From Isosphaeraceae bacterium EP7 (GTDB lineage: Bacteria; Planctomycetota; Planctomycetia; Isosphaerales; Isosphaeraceae): a DNA stretch of 64,000 nucleotides. Each line of letters opens with the position of its first letter. The first letter of the stretch is position 1. A model generated the notes under the pieces. That model had not been told where the DNA came from and did not search any database. It saw nothing but the letters and a program-made list of their open reading frames with translations. Where the stretch lies: assembly GCA_038400315.1 (NCBI GenBank), contig CP151667.1:1127174-1191173 (forward strand). The letters run 5' to 3'. The position numbers and the translations under genes were made by a program. Shown in pieces: positions 49,197 to 58,371 of this stretch.

Positions 49197-49231
49197 GTAC
49201 TGCCCCCCGCCACCCGGCCGGGGGGCAGTAC
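49197..49231 (+). terminator. Strong hairpin after the giant gene
   Basis: GTACTGCCCCCCG (49197-49209) and CGGGGGGCAGTAC (49219-49231) are a perfect 13-base-pair inverted repeat with a nine-base loop, 17 bases after the giant gene stop. No T run follows on the + strand, so it may end transcription without a U tract or protect the mRNA 3' end. Confidence 0.6.
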
Positions 49232-49354
49232 ATCACGCACGAGTGCAAGCCTCTTAATTTGTACCGATTCGCGATCCAACGAACCCGTTAAAGTCCTCGG
49301 AATAAAAAATACCACTGCAAAAACAACTTTTGTCTTGTAAAGGAGGCTTCCCAA

Positions 49355-49411
49355 ATGAATACTCTGATCCGCGACGTCAAATCGCAATCAATGCCCGTTC
49401 AAGATATCTAG
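49355..49411 (+). CDS. Possible 18-codon leader ORF with near-perfect ribosome binding site
   Basis: An ATG preceded by AAAGGAGG (spacing eight) opens an 18-codon ORF (M-N-T-L-I-R-D-V-K-S and eight more) that stops at TAG 49409. The surrounding ~49240-49430 is clearly lower in GC than the rest of the window. It lies 384 bases before the synthase start. It could be a leader peptide, a short independent peptide or a truncated gene start. No homologue was recognised. Confidence 0.35.
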   Translation: MNTLIRDVKSQSMPVQDI

Positions 49412-49782
49412 TTAATCAGGTTTCATGACGACGTCGAGTCTGCTCCCCCAGGCACGAAGTCGACCCGCGGGAGCCTGGAGCCTAGGCCCATGACGGTCAC
49501 CCTCCCGACTCGCATCGCCGCCACGGACGGGACGGCATTACCCGATCGGTTTCCGTCCGGCGTGGGCCGGGGCGATGCCCGCCTTTCCACTCGCAGGTCG
49601 CCGGCAGGGACCGACGGCCGGCCGACTCCGACACGCCCCTGACCAAAACGCTTGGAATGATTCTGATCCTGCCCGCATCTCATGCCGGGCGGCCGAGGTC
49701 GAGGCTCCGCGCCCCGACTCCGGCCATGCCGTCGAGATTCATCCCGAGACGAGTGGTCGGTCACCCCGGCCGCGACGTGCAG

Positions 49783-49790
49783 AAGGAGGG
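49783..49790 (+). promoter_or_regulatory. Ribosome binding site selecting a TTG start
   Basis: AAGGAGGG lies four bases before TTG (49795-49797), and the first synthase domain begins two to four residues later. Upstream in-frame ATGs at 49657 and 49726 lack such a site and would add ~46 or ~23 Arg/Pro-rich residues. Confidence 0.6.
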
Positions 49791-49794
49791 GACC

Positions 49795-52700
49795 TTGGGC
49801 GATCCGGCAGACTTCGACCTCATCGTGCTGACGCCCCCGGGCTCGCCCGATCCGTCGCTCGCCATCGCGGGGAGCCGGGCCGGCGCGATCGGCGTCCTCA
49901 ACCTGGAGTTCGCCGACGATCCCGACGCCGCCTTGGCGGCGCTCGCCCGACTCGGTCGCCATGGCCGCGGACGCATCGGCGTGCTCCTGGACGGGGCGGA
50001 CGAGATCTTGCTTGCCGCCGTCCTCGGCCTGGCGCCCCCCGGCCTGCACGCACTGCTGCTGGCCGGCACGCCCCCCGGTCGACTCCGCCGGGCGATCGGG
50101 CTCATCCATCAGGCCGGGCGGAAAGCTTACATCGTCGTTTTCGGGGTGGACGAGGCACAGGCGGCCGAGGCCGCAGGCGCCGACGCGTTGGTCGCCAAGG
50201 GGCATGAGGCGGGCGGATGGGTCGGCGAGGAGACCACCTTCGTCCTGCTCCAATCCCTGCTCTCACGCCCGACGATCCCCGTCTGGGCTCATGGGGGCGT
50301 GGGGCCCCGCACCGCGGCCGCCTGCCGGGCGGCGGGCGCCGCCGGTGCGGTGCTCGACAGCCAGCTCCTCCTGGCCCGCGAGTCGCCCCTGCCCGAGGCC
50401 GTCCGGGCGCGCATCGGGTCGATGGACGGCAGCGAGACGGCCTGCCTCGGATCGGGACTCGGGGCCGCCTTCCGCTCCTACTCTCGCCCCGATCTGGGTC
50501 CCGCCAACGACCTCAGGCGCCTCGAGGCCGAGGCTCTCGTCGCCGAACGGCCCCGCGAGGCCGTCCGCCTCGCCTGGCGAGAGGTGGTCACCCGTCAGGT
50601 TGACTGGCGACGAACGTCGACCTCGCTCCTCGCCATCGGTCAGGACGCCACATTCGCCGCGGGGCTTGCGTCTCGCTACAAGACCGTCGGCGGCATCGTC
50701 GATGCGATACGTCGGGCATCGGCCGAGTTCGGGGCCGCGACCGAGGGGAGCGGTCCACTGGCCGAAGGGTCGCCGCTGGCCCGCTCCCACGGCACCAGAT
50801 ACCCCATCGTGCAGGGCCCGATGACCCGGGTCAGCGACCGTGCGGAATTCGCCGCCGCGGTCGCCGAGTCGGGCGCCCTGCCCTTCCTGGCCTTGGCCTT
50901 GATGCGGGCCCCCGGGGCCAGGACGCTGCTCGAGGCCACCGGCCGGCTCCTGGGCAACAGGCCCTGGGGAGTGGGGGTCCTCGGATTCGTCCCGCCCGAG
51001 CTGCGCGCCGAGCAGCTCGAGGTCCTCCGCGCCTTCCGGCCTCCCTTCGCCCTGATCGCGGGGGGGCGGCCCGATCAGTCCCGGGTTCTGGAAGGCGATG
51101 GAATCGCTACATATTTGCATGTCCCGTCGCCGGGTCTGCTCCGGATGTTCCTCCAGGAGGGGGCCTCGAGGTTCGTGTTCGAAGGCCGCGAATGCGGCGG
51201 CCACGTCGGCCCGAGGACCAGCTTCGTGCTCTGGGAGAGCATGATCGAGGTCCTGCTGGCTCACCTGGACGCGACGCCCGCTGCCGACCCCACAGCCTGC
51301 CACGTCCTGTTTGCCGGCGGCGTGCATGACGGGCTCTCAGCGGCGATGGCGGCCGCGATGGCCGCGCCGCTGGTCGACCGAGGGGTCAAGATCGGCGTCC
51401 TGATGGGCACGGCCTACCTGTTCACCGACGAGGCGGTGCGCACCGGCGCGATCGTCGACCGCTTTCAGAAGGCGGCCGTCGCGTGCGGCCGGACCGTACT
51501 CCTGGAGAGCGGGCCGGGCCACGCGACCCGCTGCGTCCCCTCTCCGTTCGTGGACGACTTCGCGGGGGAGAAACGCCGCCTGATCCGCGAGGCACTCCCC
51601 TCCGACGAGCTGCGGCACCGCCTGGAAGTGCTGAATATCGGCCGTCTGCGGGTCGCTTCCAAGGGGCTCGACCGCGACACGAGCGACCGGGGAGCTCCGG
51701 GCGAGTCGAAGCTCGTCGACGTGTCCGACGACGACCAGTGGTCGCGTGGGATGTATATGATCGGCCAGATTGCCTCCCTCAGAGCCGCGGTTTGCTCGAT
51801 GGATGAACTCCACCGCGACGTCTCCGAGGGGGGGGCACGGATCCTCGGGTCTGCGGGCGCGAACGCGGTCGATCTAGGTCCGCAGTCGCCGCCTCCTTGC
51901 GCCGTGGCCATCGTCGGCATGGCATGCATCCTCCCGGGCTCGCCCGACCTGAAATCGTACTGGTCGAATATCCTGGGCAAGGTCGACGCGATCACCGAGG
52001 TCCCCGCCGACCGCTGGGACTGGAGGCAGTACTACGACGCCGACCGATCGGCGCCCGACAAGATCTACTCACGCTGGGGCGGGTTCATCGACGAGGTTGC
52101 ATTTGATCCGGCGACCTACGGGATCCCTCCCAGCTCGCTCGCCTCGATCGAGCCGTTCCAGCTCCTGGCCCTGGCCGTGGTCCGGTCGGCTCTGGACGAC
52201 GCCGGTTACCTGGACCGGCCGTTCTGCCGCGAGCGGACATCGGTGATCCTCGGGGCGGGTGGTGGCGGCGCCGACCTGACGGCCGGATATATGTTCCGAT
52301 CCAGCCTGCCCGCCTTCTTCGGCGGCGACGCGTCGGCCGTCACCGAGAACCTGGGCAGTCACCTCCCGGGTTGGACCGAGGACTCATTCCCTGGCCTGCT
52401 CATGAACGTGGCCGCGGGCCGGGTGGCGAATCGTTTCGACCTCGGCGGGGTGAATTACACCGTCGACGCCGCCTGCGCCTCGTCGCTGGCCGCCGTCTAT
52501 CTGGCGGTGCGCGACCTCGAGGCGCGCACCAGCGACGTGGTGGTGGTGGGCGGGATCGACGCCATTCAGAACCCGTTTTCATTCCTCTGCTTCAGCAAAA
52601 CCCAGGCACTCTCGCCGACCGGCCGATGCCGGACATTCGACGCGCAAGGCGACGGCATCGCGATCAGCGAGGGGTTTGCCGCAGTCATCCTCAAACGCCT

Positions 52701-55700
52701 CGACGACGCCGAGCGTGATGGTGACCAGATCTACGGCGTGATCCGGGGCGTGGGCGGGTCCAGCGACGGCCGCGACCGGAGCTTGACCGCCCCCAGGCCC
52801 GATGGGCAAGTCCGGGCGCTCCGCCGGGCCTATGCCCAGGCCGGGATCCCGCCCGCGTCGGTCCAGCTCGTCGAGGCCCACGGGACCGGCACAGTGGCAG
52901 GAGACCAGGCCGAGGTTCAGGCCCTCTCCGCGTTCTTCGGCAAGGCGGGTGGGAGTCGTCAGGGGTGCGCCGTCGGATCGGTCAAATCGATGATCGGCCA
53001 CACCAAGGCCACCGCCGGAGTCGCCGGCCTGATCAAGACGGCTCTGGCGCTGCATCACAAGGTCCTCCCGCCCACGCTCAACGTGACCTGCCCCAACCCG
53101 AGGTCGAACTTCCCCGAGAGCCCATTCTACGTGAACACCGAAGCACGCCCCTGGATCGACCCCGGAGGCCATCCCCGGCGGGCCGGCGTCAGCGCCTTCG
53201 GCTTCGGCGGCACGAACTTTCACATCGCCATGGAGGAGTACTCCGGCCACTACCTGGATGGGAACGCCGCTCCGGTCGACGTCTGGCCCGCAGAGCTTCT
53301 TGTCTGGCGAGGCGACTCGCGACGGGAGATCCTGGATTCCATCAAGGACCTGACAGGGCGCCTCGAGAAGGGAGCAAGGCCCGCGCTTGTCGACCTGGCG
53401 TTCACCGTGGCCCGGGCGGCGAACGCGGCCCAGGCGGGCCCGTTCAGCCTCGCCATCGTCGCGTCGTCGATCGACGAGCTCATCGCGAGGCTGCACCTCG
53501 CCGAGAGGGCCCTGGGGGACGGACCCGACCGATCACACCCGTCACGGGGGGTCTACTTCTCGGGGAAGCCCCTTTCTCAAGAGGGCATGGTCGCCTTCCT
53601 CTTCCCGGGGCAAGGATCGCAATATGTCGACATGGCCCGCGATGTGACGCTGGCCTTCGAGGCGGTCAGGCGCTGCTTCGATCGCGCCGACCGCGTACTC
53701 GCCGGCCAGCTCGATCGTCCGCTGAGTCGTTTGATCTTCCCGCCGCCGGTTTTCACCCCAGAGGATGAGCTCCGCCTGAAGGCCGAGCTGACCGAGACGA
53801 GCGTCGCCCAGCCCGCCCTTGGGGTGACCGATATTGCCTACTTAAGCTTGTTGCGTGAGTTCGGCGTCGAGCCCCAGATGGCCGCAGGTCACAGCTTCGG
53901 CGAATTCGTCGCCCTCCACGCCGCGGGTTGCTATGGCGAGGAGGAACTGCTTCATCTTGCCGCGGCGCGCGGGCGGTTCGTCAAGGAAGAGACGACCGAG
54001 GAGAGTGGCGCAATGGCCGCGGTCGACGCCCCGCCCGAGGCCTTGATGGAGTTGCTCTCCGACCCAGGTCTGACGCTGGCTAACCTCAACGCTCCCCTCC
54101 AGACGGTCCTCTCGGGATCGAAGAGCCGCATCGATGCCGCGGTCGCCTGGTGCGAGGGGCGAGAGATCCGGGCGCGGCTCCTCCCGGTCTCATGTGCCTT
54201 CCACTCCCCCCTGGTCGCGCCCGCGCAATCGAGGCTCGCCGAGTTCCTCCGGGAGATCCCGATCGCACCGCCCCGGATCCCGGTCTACTCGAACACGACG
54301 GCGGGCGTTTACCCGCAGGATCCAGGGGCCATCGCCGGCCTGCTTGGCGAGCACCTGGTCCGCCCTGTCGAGTTCGTCCGCGAGATCGAGGCCATGTACG
54401 AGGCTGGTGCCAGGATCTTCGTCGAGGTTGGCCCGCGAAACGTCCTGAGCGGACTCGTCGGCCGGATCCTCGGCGATCGCCCTCATCTCTGCTCACCCTT
54501 GGACGTCCCCGGCCGATCCGGGGTGCCACAACTCCTTCACGCGCTTGCCTCGCTCGTGGCGGAGGGGGTGCCGGTCCGACTCGGACGGCTCTTCGAAGGC
54601 CGGACGGCCCGGGCTCTGCACCTCGGGTCGCTCGACCAGGAGACGGGCCGGCCCAAGCTCACCCCGACAACCTGGATGGTCAGCGGTGGGAAGGCGAGAC
54701 CGGCGAATCCCAGGGCGGGTACGGCCGAACCGCCCACCTTGCCGCTGGCCATCCGGGTGGCGGACGGCCACCAGGCTACGCCCAGCCCCACCCGAGAAAA
54801 CCCGACGATCGTCGGCGAATCCTCTCCCCGTTCGGACCGAAATGGCGACGGAACCGGCAACGGCCACCCGTCGCCCGGAAAATCCGGATCCGCCGGCCGA
54901 AACGGTCACGTGGCCGCGACGCCGACGCCCGTCCCCCATCCGCACCAGGCCTTGTCCGCCAGAAACGGAGGGAGCATGACTCCAACGACCCGACCAAGTC
55001 CCAGGATCTCCGGGGAGGCGATCCCGCAGAACCGACTCGCCCCTTATCTGGCAAGTCCGCCTTTAGCGCCTACCCCGGGGCCGGCCGCGAACGGGCAGGG
55101 GACAACGGACATCGTTCGGCAATTTCAACAGGTGATGATGCGTTTCCTCCAGACCCAGGAAACGGTCATGCACGAGATTCTCACCTTCTTGGGAACCGGG
55201 GCAGCGGCCCTTCCCACCCCGAATGTCGACCATCGACCGGCGGGGGCGGGCGCCGACGGCAACGGATTCGCCCTCGATGCTCCTCCCGCGATGGAGCCCG
55301 TCCACGCTCCGCAACCGCAACCTCAATCGCACGGCGGGGCCTCTGCTCCGGCCGCACCCGCCGACATTCAGGCGACCTCACCGGTCGTGGCCGTGGCCCG
55401 CGTCCCTGTCCCTCCTCGGGAGGAGGCACCCGCACCTCCCCCACTCGTGCCGGGCCCGAAGGCGTATATGCCGCCCAGCCGGGCTCAGCTCACGCAGGAT
55501 CTGCTCGCGGTCGTCAGCGAGCGTACCGGCTATCCCGAGGAGATGCTCCTGCTGGAGTCGGACATGGAGGCCGAACTGGGGATCGACTCGATCAAACGAG
55601 TCGAGATCGCCGGCACGATCCTCCGCGCACTGAAGCTGCCAGCCGGGCAGTCTCCCGACGTCGAGAAGCTGACCGCCAGCCGGACCCTTCGTCAGGTGGT

Positions 55701-58371
55701 CGACACCCTGGTCTCGATCGTTGGTGATGTGCCAGGGCTTGCGACCTCGGCGTCATCGGGATCACCCGACCCCGTTGGGAAGGGGGGAGAAACCCGCCCT
55801 TTTGAAGGTGCGCGGACCGGTCACGGAATCGGTCGGTTCGCGCTCAACTCGACCCCCTCGCCCGCCGTCGGGCTCGCCGTCGGCCTGGCCCCCGACGGTC
55901 TCGTCGTCTTGGTAGACGACGAGACCGGTGTGGGACATGCCCTGGCCGCTCGTCTCAAGGGCGCGGGATACCGCGTCGTCCGGCTCGTCCGAGACATCGA
56001 CGCAACGCAAGGAAGCCCCCAATGCCTTGCGGGCGACCTCGGTCATCCCGAAGAGGTCGCCCGACTCGTCGAAGACCTTCGAGCCAACCACGGCACGCCG
56101 TCGGGCCTCATCTTCCTCTCTGCGTTGCGCGAGGAGGTATCGAAGGACGAAGATAACCTGATCGCATTGTTCCTCACGTCCCAGGCCCTACACGCCGATC
56201 TCGAGCGATCGGCGGCCTTGGGCGGCGCCGCAGTTCTGGCGGCCACACGGATGGGCGGAGCCTTCGCGACGGATCGCCCCGGCTCGACATTCGAGCCGAT
56301 TCATGGAGCCCTCGGCGGCTATCTTAAGTCCCTCTCCCAGGAATGGCCGACTGTCCAAGTCAAGTCCGTGGATGTCGGACGCGAAGCCCCCGAAGTCCTT
56401 GCGAATCAGTTCTTTGGCGAGTTGATGGCAGCCGACCACCTGGTCGAGGTCGGCTACCTCGACGGGACCCGTACCGTCCTCGAGCTGGTTCCTTCGCCTC
56501 TGCCGGCGAACCCCGTTGAACGCCTGCCGCTGGACGCCGACTCGGTGCTGCTCATCACCGGCGGGGCCCGGGGGATCACCTACCTGGCGGCCCTGAAGCT
56601 GGCCGAGGTCGCCCGCCCCACGCTCATCCTCGTCGGTCGGACTCCCGCGCCGGAAGGCCCCGAATCGCCCGAGACGGCAGGCCTGACCGATCCCCGGGCC
56701 CTGAAGTCGGCGATCATCGCTCAGCTCAAGCGCACCCATGAGTCGGTCACCCCCGTGATGGTCGAGGACCACTATCGGCACCTCCTCAATGGCCGCCAGA
56801 TCCGAGAGAATCTCGAACGGCTCCGCGGGACCGGTGCCCGCGTCGAGCTCCTCACCTGCGACGTCCGAGACCCCATCGCGTTTGGCATGCTCATCGACGA
56901 AGTCTATCGGGCACACGGGCGGATCGATGGGGTCATCCACGGCGCTGGCGTCATCGAAGACCGATTGGTCAAGTACAAGTCCCTCGATTCCTTCCGCCGT
57001 GTCGTCGAAACCAAGGTGAACGGCGCCAGGGTCTTGGGCGAGAAGCTCAGGCCGGCGTCGCTCCGCTTCCTCGCCTTCTTCAGCTCCGTGTCGGCGCGAT
57101 TCGGCAATCGTGGCCAGGCCGATTACGCCGCCGCGAGCGAGGTGCTCAACAAGCTCGCCCAGCAGCTCGACAGGACCTGGCCGGCCCGAGTCGTCTCGAT
57201 CAACTGGGGCCCCTGGCTGCAAACCGGGATGGTCTCCGCGGAAGTCCAACGTCAATTCGCCGAGCGTGGCGTGGCGCTCATCCCCCCCGAAGTCGGCTGC
57301 TCGATGCTCCTGGACGAGCTGACATCCGGGCGAAAGGGCGATGTCGAAATCCTGATCGGCGGCGACACGAGCACCGCCGCCGGGCCCGTCCCGAAACACC
57401 CTCTCCTCGCGGTCGCCGGCCCGTTCACACGAGATGCCGACGCCGTCCATCTCGTCAGGCCACTCGATCTGGAGATTGATCATTATCTCAATCATCATTG
57501 CATTGATGGTCAGGCGGTCTTCCCATTCGCGATGGCGATGGAGCTGGCCTCCGAGGTCGCCGAGGCGGGATGGCCCGGCCTGAAGGTCGTGGAGCTTCGG
57601 AACATCCGCCTGATGAAGGGGATCGTGGTCGACGGCCCCGGCCGGGCGGTTCGCGTCACCGCTCGCCCTCGAAACGAAACGAACCCGAGCCATGCCGACC
57701 TCCATCCGGAGGTGACCCTTGAGGTGAGCATCGCTCATCCGGACGACCCGATGCGGGTCCACTATCGGATGGAGGTCATTCTTGCCCACGAGGCCGGAGG
57801 GCCAGGGCAGTGGGGGTCGCCAAGACTTCCGGGCCCGCTCGCACCGATCGAGGGTGTCGGGCAGAAGTCCCTGAGCGTGGGCGAAGCCTACCGGGATCTC
57901 CTCTTCCACGGACCTCTTTTCCAGGGGATTGCCTCGATCGAGGCCATTGGTACCAACGGAGCGCGTGCCCTGTTCCGACAGTCGTCTCCGGCGGACTGCC
58001 TTCGAGGCGGGCCAGCGCAAGGCTGGGTCATCGACCCGGTGCTCGTTGACTGTGCCTTCCAGATGCAGGTCCTCTGGGCTCGCCTGCACTGGGACGTCAC
58101 CCAGCTCCCCGCCGGGGTTCAGAGTTATCGCCAGTTCGGCCCGTCGGGTGTCGAAGGCCGAGGTACCGTGCGACACGAGCTGCGTGTCCGGCCCGAGAGC
58201 CAGGACCCGATGTGCTTCTGCGACCACACCTTCCTGGACCCCGAAGGCCGAGTCTTCGCGGTGATGACCGGGGTCGAAGGCAACGGAAGCCGTGCCCTCA
58301 ATCGCTTGGCGGGGGCCGACCGCCAACGAGGTCTTCTGACCGCAGCAAATCGTCCCGGAGAGCGACCATGA
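49795..58371 (+). CDS. Multidomain lipid/polyketide synthase: NMO-NMO-KS-AT-ACP-KR-DH
   Basis: A 2858-residue type I synthase (numbering from TTG 49795). Two FMN-type nitronate-monooxygenase/PfaD-like barrels: ~1-250 with E-A-G-G-W142-V-G, and ~330-640 with E-C-G-G-H470-V-G. KS ~702-1140 with triad C894, H1029, H1069. AT ~1266-1560 with S1367 in G-H-S-F-G-E. A Pro/Asn-rich linker contains a helix near 1773. One ACP has S1932 in G-I-D-S-I-K-R-V-E-I, the PUFA-synthase type. KR ~2030-2480 has T-G-G-A-R-G-I and Y2444. DH ~2545-2850 has H2568 in H-x3-G-x4-P and a D-x3-Q. Builds a fatty-acyl or polyketide chain with reduction and dehydration; the product is unknown. An ATG at 49657 is the alternative start. 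It overlaps the next gene by ATGA. Confidence 0.9.
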   Translation: MGDPADFDLIVLTPPGSPDPSLAIAGSRAGAIGVLNLEFADDPDAALAALARLGRHGRGRIGVLLDGADEILLAAVLGLAPPGLHALLLAGTPPGRLRRAIGLIHQAGRKAYIVVFGVDEAQAAEAAGADALVAKGHEAGGWVGEETTFVLLQSLLSRPTIPVWAHGGVGPRTAAACRAAGAAGAVLDSQLLLARESPLPEAVRARIGSMDGSETACLGSGLGAAFRSYSRPDLGPANDLRRLEAEALVAERPREAVRLAWREVVTRQVDWRRTSTSLLAIGQDATFAAGLASRYKTVGGIVDAIRRASAEFGAATEGSGPLAEGSPLARSHGTRYPIVQGPMTRVSDRAEFAAAVAESGALPFLALALMRAPGARTLLEATGRLLGNRPWGVGVLGFVPPELRAEQLEVLRAFRPPFALIAGGRPDQSRVLEGDGIATYLHVPSPGLLRMFLQEGASRFVFEGRECGGHVGPRTSFVLWESMIEVLLAHLDATPAADPTACHVLFAGGVHDGLSAAMAAAMAAPLVDRGVKIGVLMGTAYLFTDEAVRTGAIVDRFQKAAVACGRTVLLESGPGHATRCVPSPFVDDFAGEKRRLIREALPSDELRHRLEVLNIGRLRVASKGLDRDTSDRGAPGESKLVDVSDDDQWSRGMYMIGQIASLRAAVCSMDELHRDVSEGGARILGSAGANAVDLGPQSPPPCAVAIVGMACILPGSPDLKSYWSNILGKVDAITEVPADRWDWRQYYDADRSAPDKIYSRWGGFIDEVAFDPATYGIPPSSLASIEPFQLLALAVVRSALDDAGYLDRPFCRERTSVILGAGGGGADLTAGYMFRSSLPAFFGGDASAVTENLGSHLPGWTEDSFPGLLMNVAAGRVANRFDLGGVNYTVDAACASSLAAVYLAVRDLEARTSDVVVVGGIDAIQNPFSFLCFSKTQALSPTGRCRTFDAQGDGIAISEGFAAVILKRLDDAERDGDQIYGVIRGVGGSSDGRDRSLTAPRPDGQVRALRRAYAQAGIPPASVQLVEAHGTGTVAGDQAEVQALSAFFGKAGGSRQGCAVGSVKSMIGHTKATAGVAGLIKTALALHHKVLPPTLNVTCPNPRSNFPESPFYVNTEARPWIDPGGHPRRAGVSAFGFGGTNFHIAMEEYSGHYLDGNAAPVDVWPAELLVWRGDSRREILDSIKDLTGRLEKGARPALVDLAFTVARAANAAQAGPFSLAIVASSIDELIARLHLAERALGDGPDRSHPSRGVYFSGKPLSQEGMVAFLFPGQGSQYVDMARDVTLAFEAVRRCFDRADRVLAGQLDRPLSRLIFPPPVFTPEDELRLKAELTETSVAQPALGVTDIAYLSLLREFGVEPQMAAGHSFGEFVALHAAGCYGEEELLHLAAARGRFVKEETTEESGAMAAVDAPPEALMELLSDPGLTLANLNAPLQTVLSGSKSRIDAAVAWCEGREIRARLLPVSCAFHSPLVAPAQSRLAEFLREIPIAPPRIPVYSNTTAGVYPQDPGAIAGLLGEHLVRPVEFVREIEAMYEAGARIFVEVGPRNVLSGLVGRILGDRPHLCSPLDVPGRSGVPQLLHALASLVAEGVPVRLGRLFEGRTARALHLGSLDQETGRPKLTPTTWMVSGGKARPANPRAGTAEPPTLPLAIRVADGHQATPSPTRENPTIVGESSPRSDRNGDGTGNGHPSPGKSGSAGRNGHVAATPTPVPHPHQALSARNGGSMTPTTRPSPRISGEAIPQNRLAPYLASPPLAPTPGPAANGQGTTDIVRQFQQVMMRFLQTQETVMHEILTFLGTGAAALPTPNVDHRPAGAGADGNGFALDAPPAMEPVHAPQPQPQSHGGASAPAAPADIQATSPVVAVARVPVPPREEAPAPPPLVPGPKAYMPPSRAQLTQDLLAVVSERTGYPEEMLLLESDMEAELGIDSIKRVEIAGTILRALKLPAGQSPDVEKLTASRTLRQVVDTLVSIVGDVPGLATSASSGSPDPVGKGGETRPFEGARTGHGIGRFALNSTPSPAVGLAVGLAPDGLVVLVDDETGVGHALAARLKGAGYRVVRLVRDIDATQGSPQCLAGDLGHPEEVARLVEDLRANHGTPSGLIFLSALREEVSKDEDNLIALFLTSQALHADLERSAALGGAAVLAATRMGGAFATDRPGSTFEPIHGALGGYLKSLSQEWPTVQVKSVDVGREAPEVLANQFFGELMAADHLVEVGYLDGTRTVLELVPSPLPANPVERLPLDADSVLLITGGARGITYLAALKLAEVARPTLILVGRTPAPEGPESPETAGLTDPRALKSAIIAQLKRTHESVTPVMVEDHYRHLLNGRQIRENLERLRGTGARVELLTCDVRDPIAFGMLIDEVYRAHGRIDGVIHGAGVIEDRLVKYKSLDSFRRVVETKVNGARVLGEKLRPASLRFLAFFSSVSARFGNRGQADYAAASEVLNKLAQQLDRTWPARVVSINWGPWLQTGMVSAEVQRQFAERGVALIPPEVGCSMLLDELTSGRKGDVEILIGGDTSTAAGPVPKHPLLAVAGPFTRDADAVHLVRPLDLEIDHYLNHHCIDGQAVFPFAMAMELASEVAEAGWPGLKVVELRNIRLMKGIVVDGPGRAVRVTARPRNETNPSHADLHPEVTLEVSIAHPDDPMRVHYRMEVILAHEAGGPGQWGSPRLPGPLAPIEGVGQKSLSVGEAYRDLLFHGPLFQGIASIEAIGTNGARALFRQSSPADCLRGGPAQGWVIDPVLVDCAFQMQVLWARLHWDVTQLPAGVQSYRQFGPSGVEGRGTVRHELRVRPESQDPMCFCDHTFLDPEGRVFAVMTGVEGNGSRALNRLAGADRQRGLLTAANRPGERP

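Noticed and set aside
56188-58326. 712-codon minus-strand frame opposite the first synthase
   Set aside because: It lies antisense to the KR and DH domains, whose motifs are intact on the plus strand, and has no recognisable family.
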